Shown: positions 1 through 11,850 of the stretch, piece after piece | How positions within the stretch are numbered: the stretch's first letter is position 1 | How the letters are laid out: the number at the start of each line of letters is the position of its first letter | NCBI GenBank assembly: GCA_030704615.1 | Contig: CM060733.1 | Coordinates: 63,674,001 to 63,738,000, forward strand | DNA length: 64,000 nt | Source: Takakia lepidozioides | Taxonomy: Eukaryota; Streptophyta; Takakiopsida; Takakiales; Takakiaceae | Direction: 5' to 3' | Program-made: the position numbers and the translations under genes | The notes under the pieces: model-generated | What the model saw: only the letters and a program-made list of their open reading frames with translations | What the model was told of the DNA's origin: nothing | The model's database searches: none

Positions 1-349
1 AAAGTGAACGAGACAAGGATGGGGAATGCACTTCGGATGAACTGTACAATCCAGAGCTCGACAGAAGTGCCCCCACCAGGATTCGGGCGTGTGTATCAGA
101 TGGCCACGGCGGGCTCAGCTGTTCGCAATGAGGTGTACACCATCACCATTTCAGAATTACCCACCTGCAATTGCACCGACTTCCAGATCATGGCGAACAA
201 GGGGGCATCATACTGCCCTTGCAAGCATTGTACTACGTGTACCTAAAGAGACTCCGTTGTAATTCCACAACTCATCACTTCATACATGCACCAGGGTTGA
301 GCCCCCAGGAGGTTCACACTCTTCTGAATATGGATCCAGGGGACCAGTG
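1..349 (+). pseudogene. C-terminal fragment of a SWIM-domain transposase
   Basis: The translation resembles the C-terminus of the transposase at 21403-24918: a shared STEVP-P-G-GRV stretch, then a C-x-C ... C-x-H SWIM zinc-finger pattern (CNC at about 171-179, CPCKH at about 214-228). The first frame stops at 246. The homologous tail, an LKRLRC stretch and then a HHFIHAP...EVHTLLNMD stretch, continues in another frame to a stop near 349, so there is a frameshift right after the SWIM motif. SWIM domains in plant transposases bind zinc and probably DNA. This is the tail of a decayed relative of the 14-25 kb element; its 5' part lies outside the window. Confidence 0.75.
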
Positions 350-1559
350 AGCTTGGCTTGCGGTCCCAATACAATGGTACGCCCATCCTTTTCGGATAGT
401 AGAACTGTACTGCTGCCAGTACCTCAGACTCTGGCCACAGAAAGGTCCGACATATGTCTTGCCTACCAGTAACCTGTTTTGCTCGAACTAAGATATTACT
501 ATATCGTTCACTTGTTTCCACGTGCATGTATTTTGTATGTTGGAGGGTTCATGTTTTTCTGCTTTCCGAAAACTTGCTTTCCTCATTCGACCTCCGACAA
601 GAAAATGCGGCGCCGCATTTCCAAGTATCGTCGTAGGTACTGGTAGAGGCGGCCTTCGCCAACACCAAACCGCTCCGAAATTTCGCACGTGCGAACCCTA
701 ATGCGGCACCTTATTTCCCAGTTCAGTTGCAAACCTTTCCCGCCGAATACCCGAAGAAGACATAATTGTGAAGTACTGCAGACTCTATTGGTGCAGACTC
801 CATTGGTTCAATCGCGGCAAAAGGGTCAGCTTCATTCCAATGTTAAGGCATGTAAAACCGCGGAATACTCTATACAGGCCAGTATGCGACATCCTTTTGC
901 AGTGGTATACTGGATTTCCCGTTGCACGGTCACTTATTTCCATGAGCGGATCTAAAAAACCATGAGCGGACTTGTTACTGACGACATATCTTCGCCGCAT
1001 TACATGATCTGGAACGTCCAAAAACGGCAAGGTCAAATAAAAAACTATTATTTTAATACTTGTTTAATCTGCCGCATTTCCAAATTTGGAGGAGTCCGCT
1101 CATGAAATCCGCGTATCTTAGACTTCGGCTCACCGCTCATGCGGCTCATGCGGCTCATGGCTCATGGCTCATGGTTTCTGCTCATGAAATAGTAAACCTC
1201 CCCACTCACAATCTGAAATCTAAAATAATCAATCAAAGAAGTCCAAAGATGGCCAGCAAAAACCATAGCCTCAATTTCAAATAGCAAGGGTCCAGGTCGT
1301 GCTCCATGGCGCGCTCTCCACCGTTGATTGCGCAATGGGGCGATAGCCGCTAGATGTAGGGCTGTGGGGAGCGTGTATATCTGGCGCAACATGCATGTTC
1401 CCCTAGAGCTTTTCTGGCACCAGCCCGGGGTTGCGCGCGCCCTATTTTCTGGCGAATTTTTTGTTTTTTTTCCCAAGATTTTACATAGGGTTGTCGTAGC
1501 CCTTTGTTTTTTGTCGCTTTTAGGCTCCATTTCGCCTAAAAAAGAAGCGCTGATCCACA
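350..1559. other. No gene recognised; short GCTCATG tandem repeat
   Basis: No ORF here looks like a protein family. A microsatellite-like run of GCTCATG/GGCTCATG units lies at about 1133-1181. The rest is unassigned spacer between two transposase remnants. Confidence 0.5.
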
Positions 1560-2221
1560 CCGCATTTTGCACGAAATGTTCCATCCTAGAGTTGCGAATG
1601 AACCCTTCAGCTTTCAAGGTCGAAATGTACCAGTAATGTGTGAGAGGAGGCTACCTGTTAGGATGTAGACCAACCAATCCAGTCGAACGCCCGTCCATTT
1701 TCTGTCTTGTTTGGGACAAGAGCCTCTTCAGGTTTGCATGGTACGCTTCAATTCCAGCATTCGTATCTTGTCCGACATGTGGGATATTTCAAGCTCCAAC
1801 AACCAACATGTCCACTTTCGGGATCCACCATTTGTGGATATACAAGAAGAATAGTTTAGCTGGGGGATAATTTGTTTGTAACTCATACAATCTAAACACA
1901 GTCCAGGCCTGCGTAGGGTCACCAATGGGACCACCTTTATTGTACATGATGTCACCCATACCTTGCAAGACATCGGTCCTTAACTGGGCATCCTTGATCT
2001 TCTCGATGGCATTCCTCAGCTAGGCCCTTCGAACATGCCAAAGGCACAGGAAAACCGGCACCCCTAGGAATGTATGCCTGAACCATCCATAAAACGGCAT
2101 TAGCAAGGCCACTACAACACCACAACAGGACCACCACAAAATCAGATACAAGTATGAATCTCTGATAAGTGCTCCATGCTCGTGAAAGGCCGATAAAAAT
2201 CACATTGTCGGATCAAACATG

Positions 2222-2500
2222 TGCTGGTCCTGATCCCCTGGTACCCTGAGTGTCCGAAGTCTCTGATCACTGATCCCATAATTGATCCCCTTTCACCGAT
2301 CCCCCCATGCAACCTTGGATTCCTGGACCCTCGATCATTGTCGGCTGTGAGATCTGCTGCTCCTGATCCCCTGCTACCCTCCCCTGGTCCCTGATCACTG
2401 ATCCCATAATCGATCCCCTTTCACTGATCCCCCATGCAACCCTACACTCTTGGTCCCCTCTACACGGATCCCCCGGCAGGAAGCATTGTGACTGTTCCCC
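2222..2500. repeat. GATCCCC-rich repeat in a transposase intron
   Basis: TGATCCC/GATCCCC recurs many times. A ~55-bp block beginning TCTGATCACTGATCCCATAA occurs at about 2262 and again at about 2392. It lies inside the predicted second intron of the decayed transposase. Confidence 0.7.
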
Positions 2501-2884
2501 TCTCAGTGCTCCCCTCATGCAGAAGCAGGCAAGACAATGGAAGTTCATTGGTAGGGGGGAGGGATTGAGAACAAACCGAATGGCGTTAATCTCAGCATCG
2601 GCATCGTCCACAATGAATGCGTTGGGACGCCAATCCGGCTGATCGGCCTGGAGCCTTTGACGAAGTGCCAACATCCAACTTGACAAATCGTTGGCATTGT
2701 TTCTTGAAGATATTATGTATGCAACAGGGATGTCTTTCAACCAAATGTCGAAGACCATAAGAGTATACATGGCATACTACACACAAAGACAAAAATGTGC
2801 AATGTAAGTACTTTTGTTTTGAAAATAGGTGAAACATTTTACTGAAATTAATGACAAGAAATCACAGGAGGTGAACCCCGAACC

Positions 2885-3310
2885 CTGCAACCCCTTCTGT
2901 TCTCATTTTAGTATTATGTGACCCCCCTGTGGGCTATGCCATGATCCCCTGGAAGGAGACCATCCCTCCATCATTCCTCTCTATAACCCCCCAAGGCATG
3001 CATTTGCTAAGCTGTCTTCCCTCCTGCCTGCGCATCCCTCACTACGAATCACACAAATACACGTCATGGTCCCAAAACGGTCCCAACATATACAGAGCAG
3101 TATACATATGGAGTTTGGCCATGTGTCTAGTCCCCAATGGCTGAGGCAGCCGTTGTCGAATCCGAGTAGTAGTTAATGGGCTGAGGGGTGCAGTGGGATG
3201 GTCCATCTAATAGGTCATGGTCACTGGTGATGACCCAATGTCGTGATCCCCTGCACATCGGATAAGGCTATGGTCCCCCTGTGCCCCTGCCTCCACTGAT
3301 CCCCTTCACA
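2885..3310. repeat. Second GATCCCC/CCCC-rich intronic stretch
   Basis: C-rich sequence with repeated ATGATCCCCTG-like words fills the predicted first intron of the decayed transposase. It uses the same short words as 2222-2500 and, in reverse complement, as the GGGGATC block at 4.9-6.1 kb. Confidence 0.55.
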
Positions 3311-4065
3311 GTGAAAGATGCTATGCTCTCATGCTCCCAGGAGTCCACGCCGTCGATTCCACATACCTTGTGTTCATTCGTTCCGAAGGTCGCATCACAA
3401 GAGACGATACGTTTGTCACCCTTGGAGCAGCATTGTTTTTTTCTGAAATTCTGTTTGAATGCCATGGCAAATTTGAGGTCGACATTGCCGCGCCGTGTTC
3501 CTCCAGCAGGGGCATCGGGCGTGTCCTCTTGATAGAAAAAAACACTCCGGGGCTGGGCCTCCTTCCACATCTTCAGACTGGTCCCCTTGTCCTTATGTCA
3601 CTTGAAAGTCTCACATGCCAGCTTGTCCATGATGTTTCTAATGTCATGCTCAAGCACAACATCATCACGACACCACTTCTCTCCATTGACCTTGCTGTCA
3701 AATACCTGTTGTTCATGTTGGGCCATGATTTCAGCAGGCAACAACCCAACACGTATGCTATCCGTTATCCACATCTTAACCTCTTCACTAAGGTGAGGTG
3801 CGTGCGCGAAATGGGTGTTACTTGAGGTCGGGTCAATGTGGCCATGGCAGACCTTGTCACATCCATCAACATGGTTTTTATTGTAGTATGTTATGACAGC
3901 AAGAGAAGGATCCAGGTAGCATCGTCCAATCCTAAACTGACAGAGGCAACCTCTCTTGATGGACTCTCCCTGAACGACTTTCTTCCGTCTCGGCCTTTTG
4001 TGGTTGTTGTAAGAAGGCGATGAAGCATCCAACACACACCCTCTCCTGCCGTTCCTTCTATTCAA

Positions 4066-4760
4066 AGAATGTTTATTGACAGGTATTACATTTGTGCGCT
4101 TGTCCTCAGATCCATAAGAACAATGGAACTTGAAATATGATGAGAACTATGTCGGCGGAGTGGAATACTCGGAGCAAGAGAGCATAGCATTTTGACAAAA
4201 TAGAAGAGCAAACAATGAAAACAAGCAGCATGCCATTACAAAGAACACATTGAGACCATCCAGAAACCACAAAGGTGAAGGCGGACTTTATCACAACAGA
4301 GCAACTATTGGCCCTTGGAGCTAAGAGCTCGCCCTCCTCATGCTTTCCCTTTTTAGGCATCGTTCTGTTGAAGTGAGTGGGCGCCTCTGCCTTTTCTTCC
4401 TCCCCTCTCACAAAATCGTCGATCCTGCTCCAAGGTATGACCACAACATCCGTATATACACGATGTCCACCTCCACTTGAAATAGTTGGAGTCCATATAA
4501 GCGACCTGTGGTTGAAGGAACCATCCGGGGGGATTTGCAACGTGCCACGCTGCTGTGATAGAAGGAATGATATGCGCAACTCCGAAGATCCAGTCATGAT
4601 GCCCGGCACCCCCTGCAGGAACAGTACACATCTGCAGACCACACGCGTCTTGCAGAAACAGTACACAGCAACAAACTACACGCGCAAAGAGGATCAAATC
4701 TCCGAGCAGCCGGAAACCCTAAATTTCAATACATCCACTCCGTTCATCTCATAGACCAAA
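4066..4760. other. No gene recognised
   Basis: Spacer upstream of the decayed transposase. The overlapping ORFs on both strands show no recognisable domain. A short imperfect direct repeat (CAGGAACAGTACACA / CAGAAACAGTACACA) lies at about 4616-4670. Confidence 0.4.
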
Positions 4761-4870
4761 ATGGCGGGGGACGTGCATGGCCGTTGGATGGGGGCGGACG
4801 ACATAGATGAACAGAATGACAACCACATGCAAACAGCCCTGACATTTGACACGTGGAAGGGGGTTCGCTC

Positions 4871-4871
<1 letters not shown>

Positions 4872-4918
<47 letters not shown>
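4872..4918 (+). repeat. Long poly-G tract (~46 nt)
   Basis: An almost uninterrupted run of G follows CGCTCCC. Shorter G runs occur at about 5300-5320 and 5710-5728. The length is likely unstable in vivo and in sequencing. Confidence 0.9.
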
Positions 4919-4919
<1 letters not shown>

Positions 4920-4929
4920 CAGGGTGGGA

Positions 4930-6122
4930 AGACACGTGGCATGGCGGCGGCGGGGGGGGCGGAGGGGGATCAACCAGAGGCGGGGGAGCGGTTGGCTCGG
5001 GGGATCGGGTCTTGGATGGGACGAGGGGATCGATGGCCACGGAGACCGCCACGTGGTGGTAGAAGACGAGAGGGGGATCAATTGCCGGTTGGACGGGGGG
5101 ATCAACCGAGGCGGGGGGGGTCGCGGGCCCGGGGGATCGCCCACATGGATGGAGGACGGGATTGAATGCCGGGGACCGCGGTGGATGACCAGTTTTGAGG
5201 TTGGATGGATGCGCAGGGGATCCTCGGTTCAGGGGAGCACCACCTGGCGGCCGATGGCTGGAGGGGGATCAGTTACCGCATGGACGGGGGATCAAACGAG
5301 GGGGGGGGGGGGGGGGGGGGGACCCGGGGGATCGCGCCTCCGATGGGATGAGGGGATCGACGGCGGGGGGAGACGCCACGTGGCGGTGGGCGTGCCATGG
5401 GGCCTTCGTCCATCCAGTGCGGCGGGAGATGGGGGGGGATGAGGGGCGGATGACCCAGAACATCCATTGTTTTGAGGTTGGATGGATGAGCAGGGGATCG
5501 ACGGTTCAGGGGAGCAAACACGTGGCGGGTGATTAGAGGTGGGGATCACTGTGGGTCCGGAGTGGGGATCAAGCCAGGTCGGGGGGAGCGGCGGGACGTG
5601 TCGGGGGATTGCGCCGCTGGATGGGAAGGAGGGGACGGCGGCGGGGGAGCGCCACGTGCCGTCCGATGGTGGAGGGGGATCAGTCACCGCATTGGATGGG
5701 ATCAACGAGGGGGGGGGGGGGGGGGGGGCGGACGTGTCGAGGGATCGGGCCGTCGATGGGAAGAGGGGATCAACGGCGGGGGGTGGTCGCGGGAGGAAGG
5801 CGGGGTGGGGGGGTGATGAGGGGCGGATATGACACACAAATCCACTGTTTGTGAGGTCGGATGGATGCGTAGGGGATGACGGTCCGGGGAGCCGCATGTG
5901 GCGGGCGATTAGGGTTGGGGGATCACTCCGGTCCGGAAGGGGGATCAAGGCGCGCGGGGGGGAGTGCAACGTCTCGGGGGGGAGCGCGCCGTGGATGGGA
6001 GGAGGGGATCGACGGTTCGGGGTAGCGCCACGTGGCTAGGGAGAGATGGGGTTGGGGGATCACTCCGGCACTGGAAGGGGGATCAACCCAGTGAGGGGAT
6101 CCACAGCGGGGGGCCGCCACGT
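4930..6122 (+). repeat. G-rich GGGGATC dispersed/tandem repeat block
   Basis: Degenerate tandem units carry the words GGGGGATCA, GCGCCACGTGGC and GAGGTTGGATGGATG. The last marks unit starts at about 5195, 5475 and 5852, giving units of about 270-380 bp. A related single copy lies at 32700-32895. Long ORFs here encode only Gly/Arg or Pro runs and are composition artefacts. The block truncates gypsy copy A at about 6122. Confidence 0.8.
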
Positions 6123-6908
6123 GGCTGGAGATCTCCTCGTCCGTCTCACCATGCCACCGAGCTCCACTGTCATCCTGTTGGCTCGTGCATGGATTGCGAC
6201 TCAATCCATCCGCATCCCGATGACCAAACCCGTCGATGCACAACCTGAAAGTCATACTCCTGGAGTATGAGTGCCCACCGTGCAAGCTTCCCCGTAAGCT
6301 TGTTGACTCCATCAACCACTTGAGTGGTTGGTGATCCGTGACAAGGGAAGAGAAAGAAAAGATGTTTATAGATGCACCTGAAGTGTGCCACGACCCACAC
6401 TGCAGCTAAGCACTCTCCCTCATATGAGCTTGTACTTAGCTTGCAGCGTTGTTCGAGCGGCTAGCATAAGCCACTACGAACTCTCTTCCTCATCATCCAC
6501 CTATGTGAGCACCGCTCCAAGCCCCAGCATGCTCCAATCCGTATGCAGATGAAAGGGACACCCCTGATAGGTCGTCTCAGGATAGGCGCCGAGGTCACCT
6601 CACCTTGAGCTCTTGAAAAGCTCGTTCCTGCTCATCTTCCCACTGCCACTCCTGGTCCACCTTGGTCAGCTTGGTTAGAGCCTTGCAATGGTACTAAATC
6701 CTTGACCAAACGTCTATAATAGTTTGCCAACCCCATTGAAAGCTCGAAACTCGGCTCACATCCGTGGGGCGTGGAATTTGTGCAATGGCCTCTACCTTAG
6801 TCTGCTGTACCCCCAATCCTCCAGGATATATCATGTGACCCAGATACTCAATCTGGTTGTGGAAAAAACTTGCACTTCCCCGGATGCAACTTCAATCCGT
6901 GCGCTCTC
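6123..6908 (-). pseudogene. Decayed connection/RNase H region of copy A
   Basis: Fragments of the RNase H region are visible, such as KLTGKLARWALILQEYDFQVVHR at about 6340-6260 and CTSQQDDSGARWHGETDEE near 6200-6140. The frame is broken many times. Homology to copy B stops at about 6123, where the G-rich block begins. Confidence 0.75.
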
Positions 6909-7688
6909 TCAGCGCTCCAATACCACCTGAAGGTGTCTCTCATGCTCCTCCATCGTAACACTAAAGATGATGATGTCATCTATGTAGCACCGAGCAAAGT
7001 CCACCCCTGCTAGAATCATATCCATGACTCTCTGAAACTCTGCAGGAGCATTCTTAAGCCCAAATGGTAAGAACCGCCACTGACATAGGCAATCCTTGCC
7101 GTGCTCATTGATCCCCCATAATGTCGTCTTCTGCTTGTCCGCCTCCTTGATTGGCAACTAGTGATATCCGGATCGTAAATCCAAAGTGCTAAAGGCCTTA
7201 GCATGCCCGATGGCATCAAAGATCTCCTCTGGTGTTGGCATGGCATACTTATCGGACTTGGTCTGACGATTTACAGGCCGGTAATCACCGCACATACGTC
7301 TCTCCGTCCAATTGCCATAGACATCCTTCTTGGCTGGCATCACTGTGGCTGAAGCATACTCTCTACCAGAGAGCTCCACCAAACCTGCCTCCCAGAGATC
7401 TTGAGTCCTCATCTGAATCAAAGACCTCTCCATGTCACTATATCTATAGGGTCTCCGAAAGATTGGCGTGTCAGTGGCCAACTCAATACGGATCTCTTGA
7501 CCCTTCAGTGCTCCCAAGTCCTTCAAACTGAAGGCAAAGCAAATCCTGTAAGCCCTCAGGAACCGCCGTATACGTCGTCTCTCTCCTCTGGTGACAATGG
7601 GTCCAATGTCAGGCTCCCAATTGTCCTCCGTAACTGCAACCTTAAGTCCAGTGGGCTTAGAGGTAGAGGACGCGTCCAGTGGTTGCTA
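6909..7688 (-). pseudogene. pol: Reverse transcriptase of gypsy copy A
   Basis: The minus strand from about 7650 encodes the fingers and palm of a Ty3/gypsy reverse transcriptase: RIELATDTPIFRRPYRYS, then MRTQDLWEAGLVE, CGDYRPVNRQT and LDLRSGYH. After an in-frame TAG at the residue after YH (about 7158) comes the rest of the palm with LPFGLKNAPAEFQRVMD and the YIDD active-site box (about 6975). The following region to 6123 (connection and RNase H) is heavily decayed. The frame is preceded by TAG CAA CCA at 7688-7680, shared with copy B. Confidence 0.85.
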
Positions 7689-7869
7689 TGTTGCAACCTC
7701 TTGAGCAGTACTCCCTGCCTGCTCAGTCAATGACAATGCCTCATCCTGCCCCATCATCTCATCCTTGAGGACCTCCTCAACCGGGAAGAATCCCCAACCT
7801 CATCCATCACAACCGCCTTGGCTGCCAACTCCCTTTGAACCTCGAGCACCTCCCACGTGTGCCATGGAT

Positions 7870-10152
7870 GCATGCACCCCGTGGTCCTCACATGTCGCCC
7901 CCACTCACTGCTTGTACCGTCTCGGTAGGCAGAGAGACCATCGAGGGAAGTGTACTCCGCACTCTGCGTTGCTCAGCTAGAGCCAAGCTGATAATCCAGG
8001 TCAAGCAATTGAGATCCATTGCTTGCCCCAACACTTGAAACGTGATGCCTCAGAAAGAGACGACACCGCCGTGGTGGACCAGTGGTAAAACCCATTGCCC
8101 GCTCACGCTTGTCAGCATTAGGCTCACTAACTGCTGCAACTGAGCATCCCACAGGAGGCCAAGTCCACTATCCCGGAAAGCATGCGATCCTGGGAAGCTG
8201 AGCAGTGTAGGTAATGCTGCTCGTGGTTGACCCACCTTGTTGACCACTGCCAAAGGCGAACGGTCATCGTGTCTCACCGATGAGACTGCCTCCCTGTGTC
8301 CAGAATGCTATCCACTGTGAGATGTGCTGGCCGCTGCACCCCATCAAATGCACGCTTGAGCAGTGCGGGTGGCATCAAGTTAGTCCACCATAGCCGTGGA
8401 CGATGAGCCCGTGACCCACATTGTAGCTGCATCTAGCAACACTGCTGACCAAGCCATGACGGACTTGATGCACACTGGCCATCATCCTGGCCCGAGAATC
8501 GCCCATCAGTGGCACATTCTCCAAGATGTATGCTGGAGATACAGCTTGATGAAGCTGCAAGTGGCGCAAAACCCGCACCATCTCCCAAAACAGGACCCGA
8601 CCTCGAGTCTCGCAATCCATTGTCATGCCCGGCTGATGAATGCCCTTGGCAGGGCAACATGCCACTACCAGATCAATGGAGCCAACCTGCTCAAATCCTG
8701 CGCCCCCAGCAACGAAATGTCTGCTGGCAAGGCCTGCTGATATCTACGAATTGCAGACACCAACAACAACTCAGGGTACCGCTGCACCAACTGAGCAACA
8801 TGGCGAAGTGAAACGCGTCGTGCAGTCTCATCCCTCTCCACATACAGGTAACGCCGAACTTGTACACCTGCCTGTAACACAGCAGCCAATCCGGTGCTGA
8901 TCCCGCCAAACAAGTCCAGAAGACAAATGCCTTCATCCGGATACTGCCACACAATAGGTGTGGTGTCCAATGGAGACAACTGAGGTGGTCCTGGTGCAAT
9001 CCCCGCACTCTCCTCCTCTCCTGACGGTACAAAAGCCTCCACCCAGGCTTGTTGCACCCGTCGATCAGCATCCCGCTGCAAATCCTTGCTCGTGCCCCAC
9101 AATGGAGTCTGAGCAACCATGGTAGGCAACTCCGCCATACCATACATGTCATCCTGCTCTCCTGGAGGTGGCACATCCTCTGAATGAGCGTTGCCCTCAA
9201 ACAACTCTCTAGGCCAACTCACTGCCGCTGTGAATGCTGCTAGTGTCGGCATCTTGCCTCGCTGGGCAACCGCAACTCCTCCTATGAACGTCACAGGGAG
9301 CTGCACACGCCGGCCCTCCCCTGACTGCCATGCAGGCCTATAGGAAGCTGACTCCTCCCAAAAATCCAGGGTGAAGCCCATGGGGTACAACACTGCCCCA
9401 CCAACCAAGACATCGTATGAGACCGCGTCTGTCACAATGGCCTTGGCTCGCATCACTGAGCCATCTGTAGGGTGATCCGGCCGTAGTCTGATAGCCAACT
9501 CACGCCATGTCATGCCCCGAGCCTGCTCCGATCCTCCCAGAGACGTCTGTATCTGGAAAGGACAAGGCTCCATATCCACCTCCGTGAGGCCCAAGCCTGC
9601 AATAGCAGCTCTGCCCAGCATCAATGGCTGAGCTCCCGAGTCCAACAAGACCCGCAGTGGCCGGTACCTCTTGCCTGCCGGTCCACTCAAACAGAAAATG
9701 CCATCCTGGTTGTCTAACATGACAACTCCAGGTGTCACCATGGCGCGCTCAATGGCTGGCCTAGCTGGCAGCTCCATCAACTTGGCAGCTGCAGCTTGCC
9801 ATGGCGCCGCCGTGGCAGTCTTGACCCTTAAATCCGAGGATCCCTCCGGCACTACACCTCCCACTATCTCCGCAGAAGATGAAGTAACCTCCCCACTCTC
9901 ACAGAGTGTAGCTGCCAGCCTGAACACCTCAACTGGTCTTACCCACCACGTCGCAATCATGGTAGCCGAGAACAATGGAGCCTGACACATAGATGTGGCC
10001 GCTCCTAGTAGCACACTAGCTGTCGTAGCCTTGGCAACACTAGGTAGTGGTGCTACCCGTGTAGCTCTCCCCAATGGCATAGTAACCTCCGCCTCGGTAA
10101 CAGTCGGGCGAGAACTAGGTGCCATGGATGGCGTCGACACTGTCTCTGCCAA
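7870..10152 (-). pseudogene. Protease and C5-cytosine methyltransferase of gypsy copy A
   Basis: From 10152 to about 8665 one frame holds the aspartic protease (LLDSGAQ near 9640) and the start of a cytosine methyltransferase (LLDLFGGIS near 8915, the SAM-binding motif I). The frame shifts near 8665 at the catalytic motif IV (PCQGHSSAG), and ILENVP (motif VI) follows in another frame at about 8535. The C-terminal part (PTLLSFPGSHAFRDSG) is at about 8200 and is again shifted. This copy therefore cannot make an intact methyltransferase. It is similar to copy B over its whole length. Confidence 0.8.
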
Positions 10153-10161
10153 TGTGAATGA

Positions 10162-11412
10162 CTAAGGAAGCCTAGCCTGACGGCTTGCCTCCCCACGCTG
10201 TGGATCCAACTCCACCTCTGCACCTTGTGGCTCAGGAACTCGTGCTGCTCCTCGAGTCACGGCTGCAGCAGACTCCACCTGCACTAGTGGTAGTGCTGCT
10301 CCACACATGAATCCCATGCCTCCCATATCTCCTCCCTCAGGAGCAGGAGGTGGACCATCCGGCCTTAGAGCCGGTACCACCTGAGCTGTAGCCATGGCAG
10401 CGAGCCTCTGCTCTAGCTGCTGAAGCCGGTTGGCCATGCCTTGGTCAACCCCTTGACCTCCGCGTCCTTGACCATGTTGAGCTTGCCCTTGGCCTGCACC
10501 TCGTGGCTGGCCACCTCGTCCTCTCTGGGCTGCTCCACCTCGCCCCCGGCCACCATTGTTCCCTTGGAACTGGCCTGGGTGCAACTCAGGATGCAAACCA
10601 TAACACTGGGCCTCTCCATGCCCGTGCTTGCCACAATGCCCACACTGCAACTGTGCAGGCTGTGCATGTGCCGGCCCTTTGCCTCCCTCTGGGCAATCCT
10701 TCTTGACATGGGGTCCTCCACATGTCCAGCACACCACATCCGCCCGTTGTTGCCCAGCAAATGAAGGGAGAGACCCCTGCATCTGAGGTCCTCTCTGCCC
10801 TTCCCTGAGCTTCACCTGAGCCCCCTTGTTGCCTTGAGCACGTTGAGGTAGTGGTTGGCTAGGAGCACCACTACCCCGTGGTGTCTCCTTAGCAAATCCC
10901 ACCATGACCACTCGTTCCTCCACCATGTTGAGCTCTATCCGCTCTACCAGCAAAAACACATTTGCTAAGGTGGGTTGGGCCGCTTGTAGGAGAGTTGCAT
11001 CCCCCACCCTTCTCCTCAGCTCCTTGTCCAATATCCCATACCAGAATTGGACTGCCTGAGCTTCCGTAACCCCTTGGGTTATATTTATCAAGCGCCTCAT
11101 GCGAGTGAAAGCCTCCCTAAAGCTCTCGGTCGGCTTCCGTTGGAACTCTTGCAAGCTCCGCAACTTCTCTGTCCTCACCCCTTGGTAGTTCCCTCTCAAC
11201 TCTTCGAAGAACTCCACAACAGGGTTGAAGGCAGGTACGGGTACTAGTGCTGGTGCGGTAGTGGCGTGGGTGGACGTCGTAGCTACTGTACCACCAATCC
11301 CACTAGTCCCTCTACTACTTGCTGAAGCTGCCGGTGCAGCGACAGGTGTAGCCACTGCCCTTGTGGCTCTAGTGCCCCTAGTGATGGAGACATAGTCGGG
11401 TGACCAGTACAT
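10162..11412 (-). pseudogene. gag: gag of gypsy copy A
   Basis: This 416-residue open frame lacks the first ~150 residues present in copy B. It has the retrotransposon gag capsid region (FNPVVEFFEELRGNYQG through about NMVEERVV) and two CCHC zinc knuckles, CWTCGGPHVKKDC and CGHCGKHGHGEAQC, both C-x2-C-x4-H-x4-C. A Gly/Arg/Gln-rich stretch follows. The frame ends after ARLP at a TAG where copy B has CAG (ARLPQ). That looks like a C-to-T nonsense change, and downstream sequence continues in the same frame. The role is virus-like particle assembly and RNA binding. Confidence 0.85.
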
Positions 11413-11431
11413 CCTCCACTCCTCGATCTCA

Positions 11432-11850
11432 ACCTCATGAGTGCTTAGCTGCAGTATGGGCAGTGATACATTTCAGATGCTACCTCTATGGAGGCAATCT
11501 CTTCACCATTGTCACGGATCACCAACCATTGAAGTGGTTGATGGAGTTAGACAAACTTACTGGGAAGCTTGCACGGTAGGCACTTATGCTTCAAGAGTAC
11601 AACTTTAAGGTGGTGCATCGAGCCGGTATAGTCAATCGGGATGCAGATGGATTGAGTTGTAATCCATGCATGAGCGAGCATGATGATACTGGAGCTCGGT
11701 GGCATGGTGAGACGGATGAGGAGATGGTACCAGGATGACATGCATCTGCCTTTTTGTGCATTCTAGCAATGGGAGCTCAAGCTGGTCCATCCCATAGGAT
11801 TGGTCATATAGATGGTGTGCATGACGATCCGGAGATCAGCGATGAGCTTT
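11432..11850 (+). pseudogene. RNase H fragment of a third DNMT-gypsy copy (C)
   Basis: The plus-strand sequence matches copy B at about 59507-59920: the stretch ending in VTDHQPLKWLME, then KLTGKLAR and GETDEEMV. There are several stops. It abuts copy A's gag in the opposite orientation at about 11430, so the junction is a rearrangement or nested-insertion scar. It fades out after about 11850 in a CTTCATCTTGCT-type repeat. Confidence 0.8.

Larger units (their letters stand above)
1560..4065 (-). pseudogene. MULE-like (SWIM/FAR1-type) transposase, decayed, with introns
   Basis: Read from 4065 downwards, the product starts with a basic region (RPRRKK) and a GCLCQF zinc-ribbon-like part. It continues through the APHLSEE region, an SCDATFGTN motif (first catalytic Asp, near 3390), YTLMVFD, then VDDADAEINAIR (second Asp, near 2595) and FLCLWHVRRA, and ends near 1560. 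The jumps at about 3367-2778 and 2575-2072 look like introns: GTATGT and GTTTGT donors, TAG acceptors. Two expected tryptophans are stops, after WHVRRA (about 2020) and before NIPHV (about 1790), and the frame slips again near 1640. A C-terminal SWIM domain is missing. It is a dead copy, and a different subfamily from the 14-25 kb transposase. Confidence 0.75.
6123..11430 (-). mobile_element. Ty3/gypsy element with DNA methyltransferase, copy A (truncated)
   Basis: Read on the minus strand, this copy runs from within gag (about 11430) through zinc knuckles, protease, cytosine methyltransferase and reverse transcriptase into RNase H (about 6123). It is collinear with copy B at about 54480-59790. 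The N-terminal part of gag, the integrase, the PHD finger and both LTRs are missing. The 3' side is cut by the GGGGATC block, the 5' side by fragment C on the opposite strand. Frameshifts and stops break the methyltransferase, reverse transcriptase and RNase H. Confidence 0.9.

Noticed and set aside
4744-5969. Long Gly/Arg-rich and Pro-rich ORFs on both strands
   Set aside because: They follow the G-rich repeat composition in every frame and have no domain; not genes.
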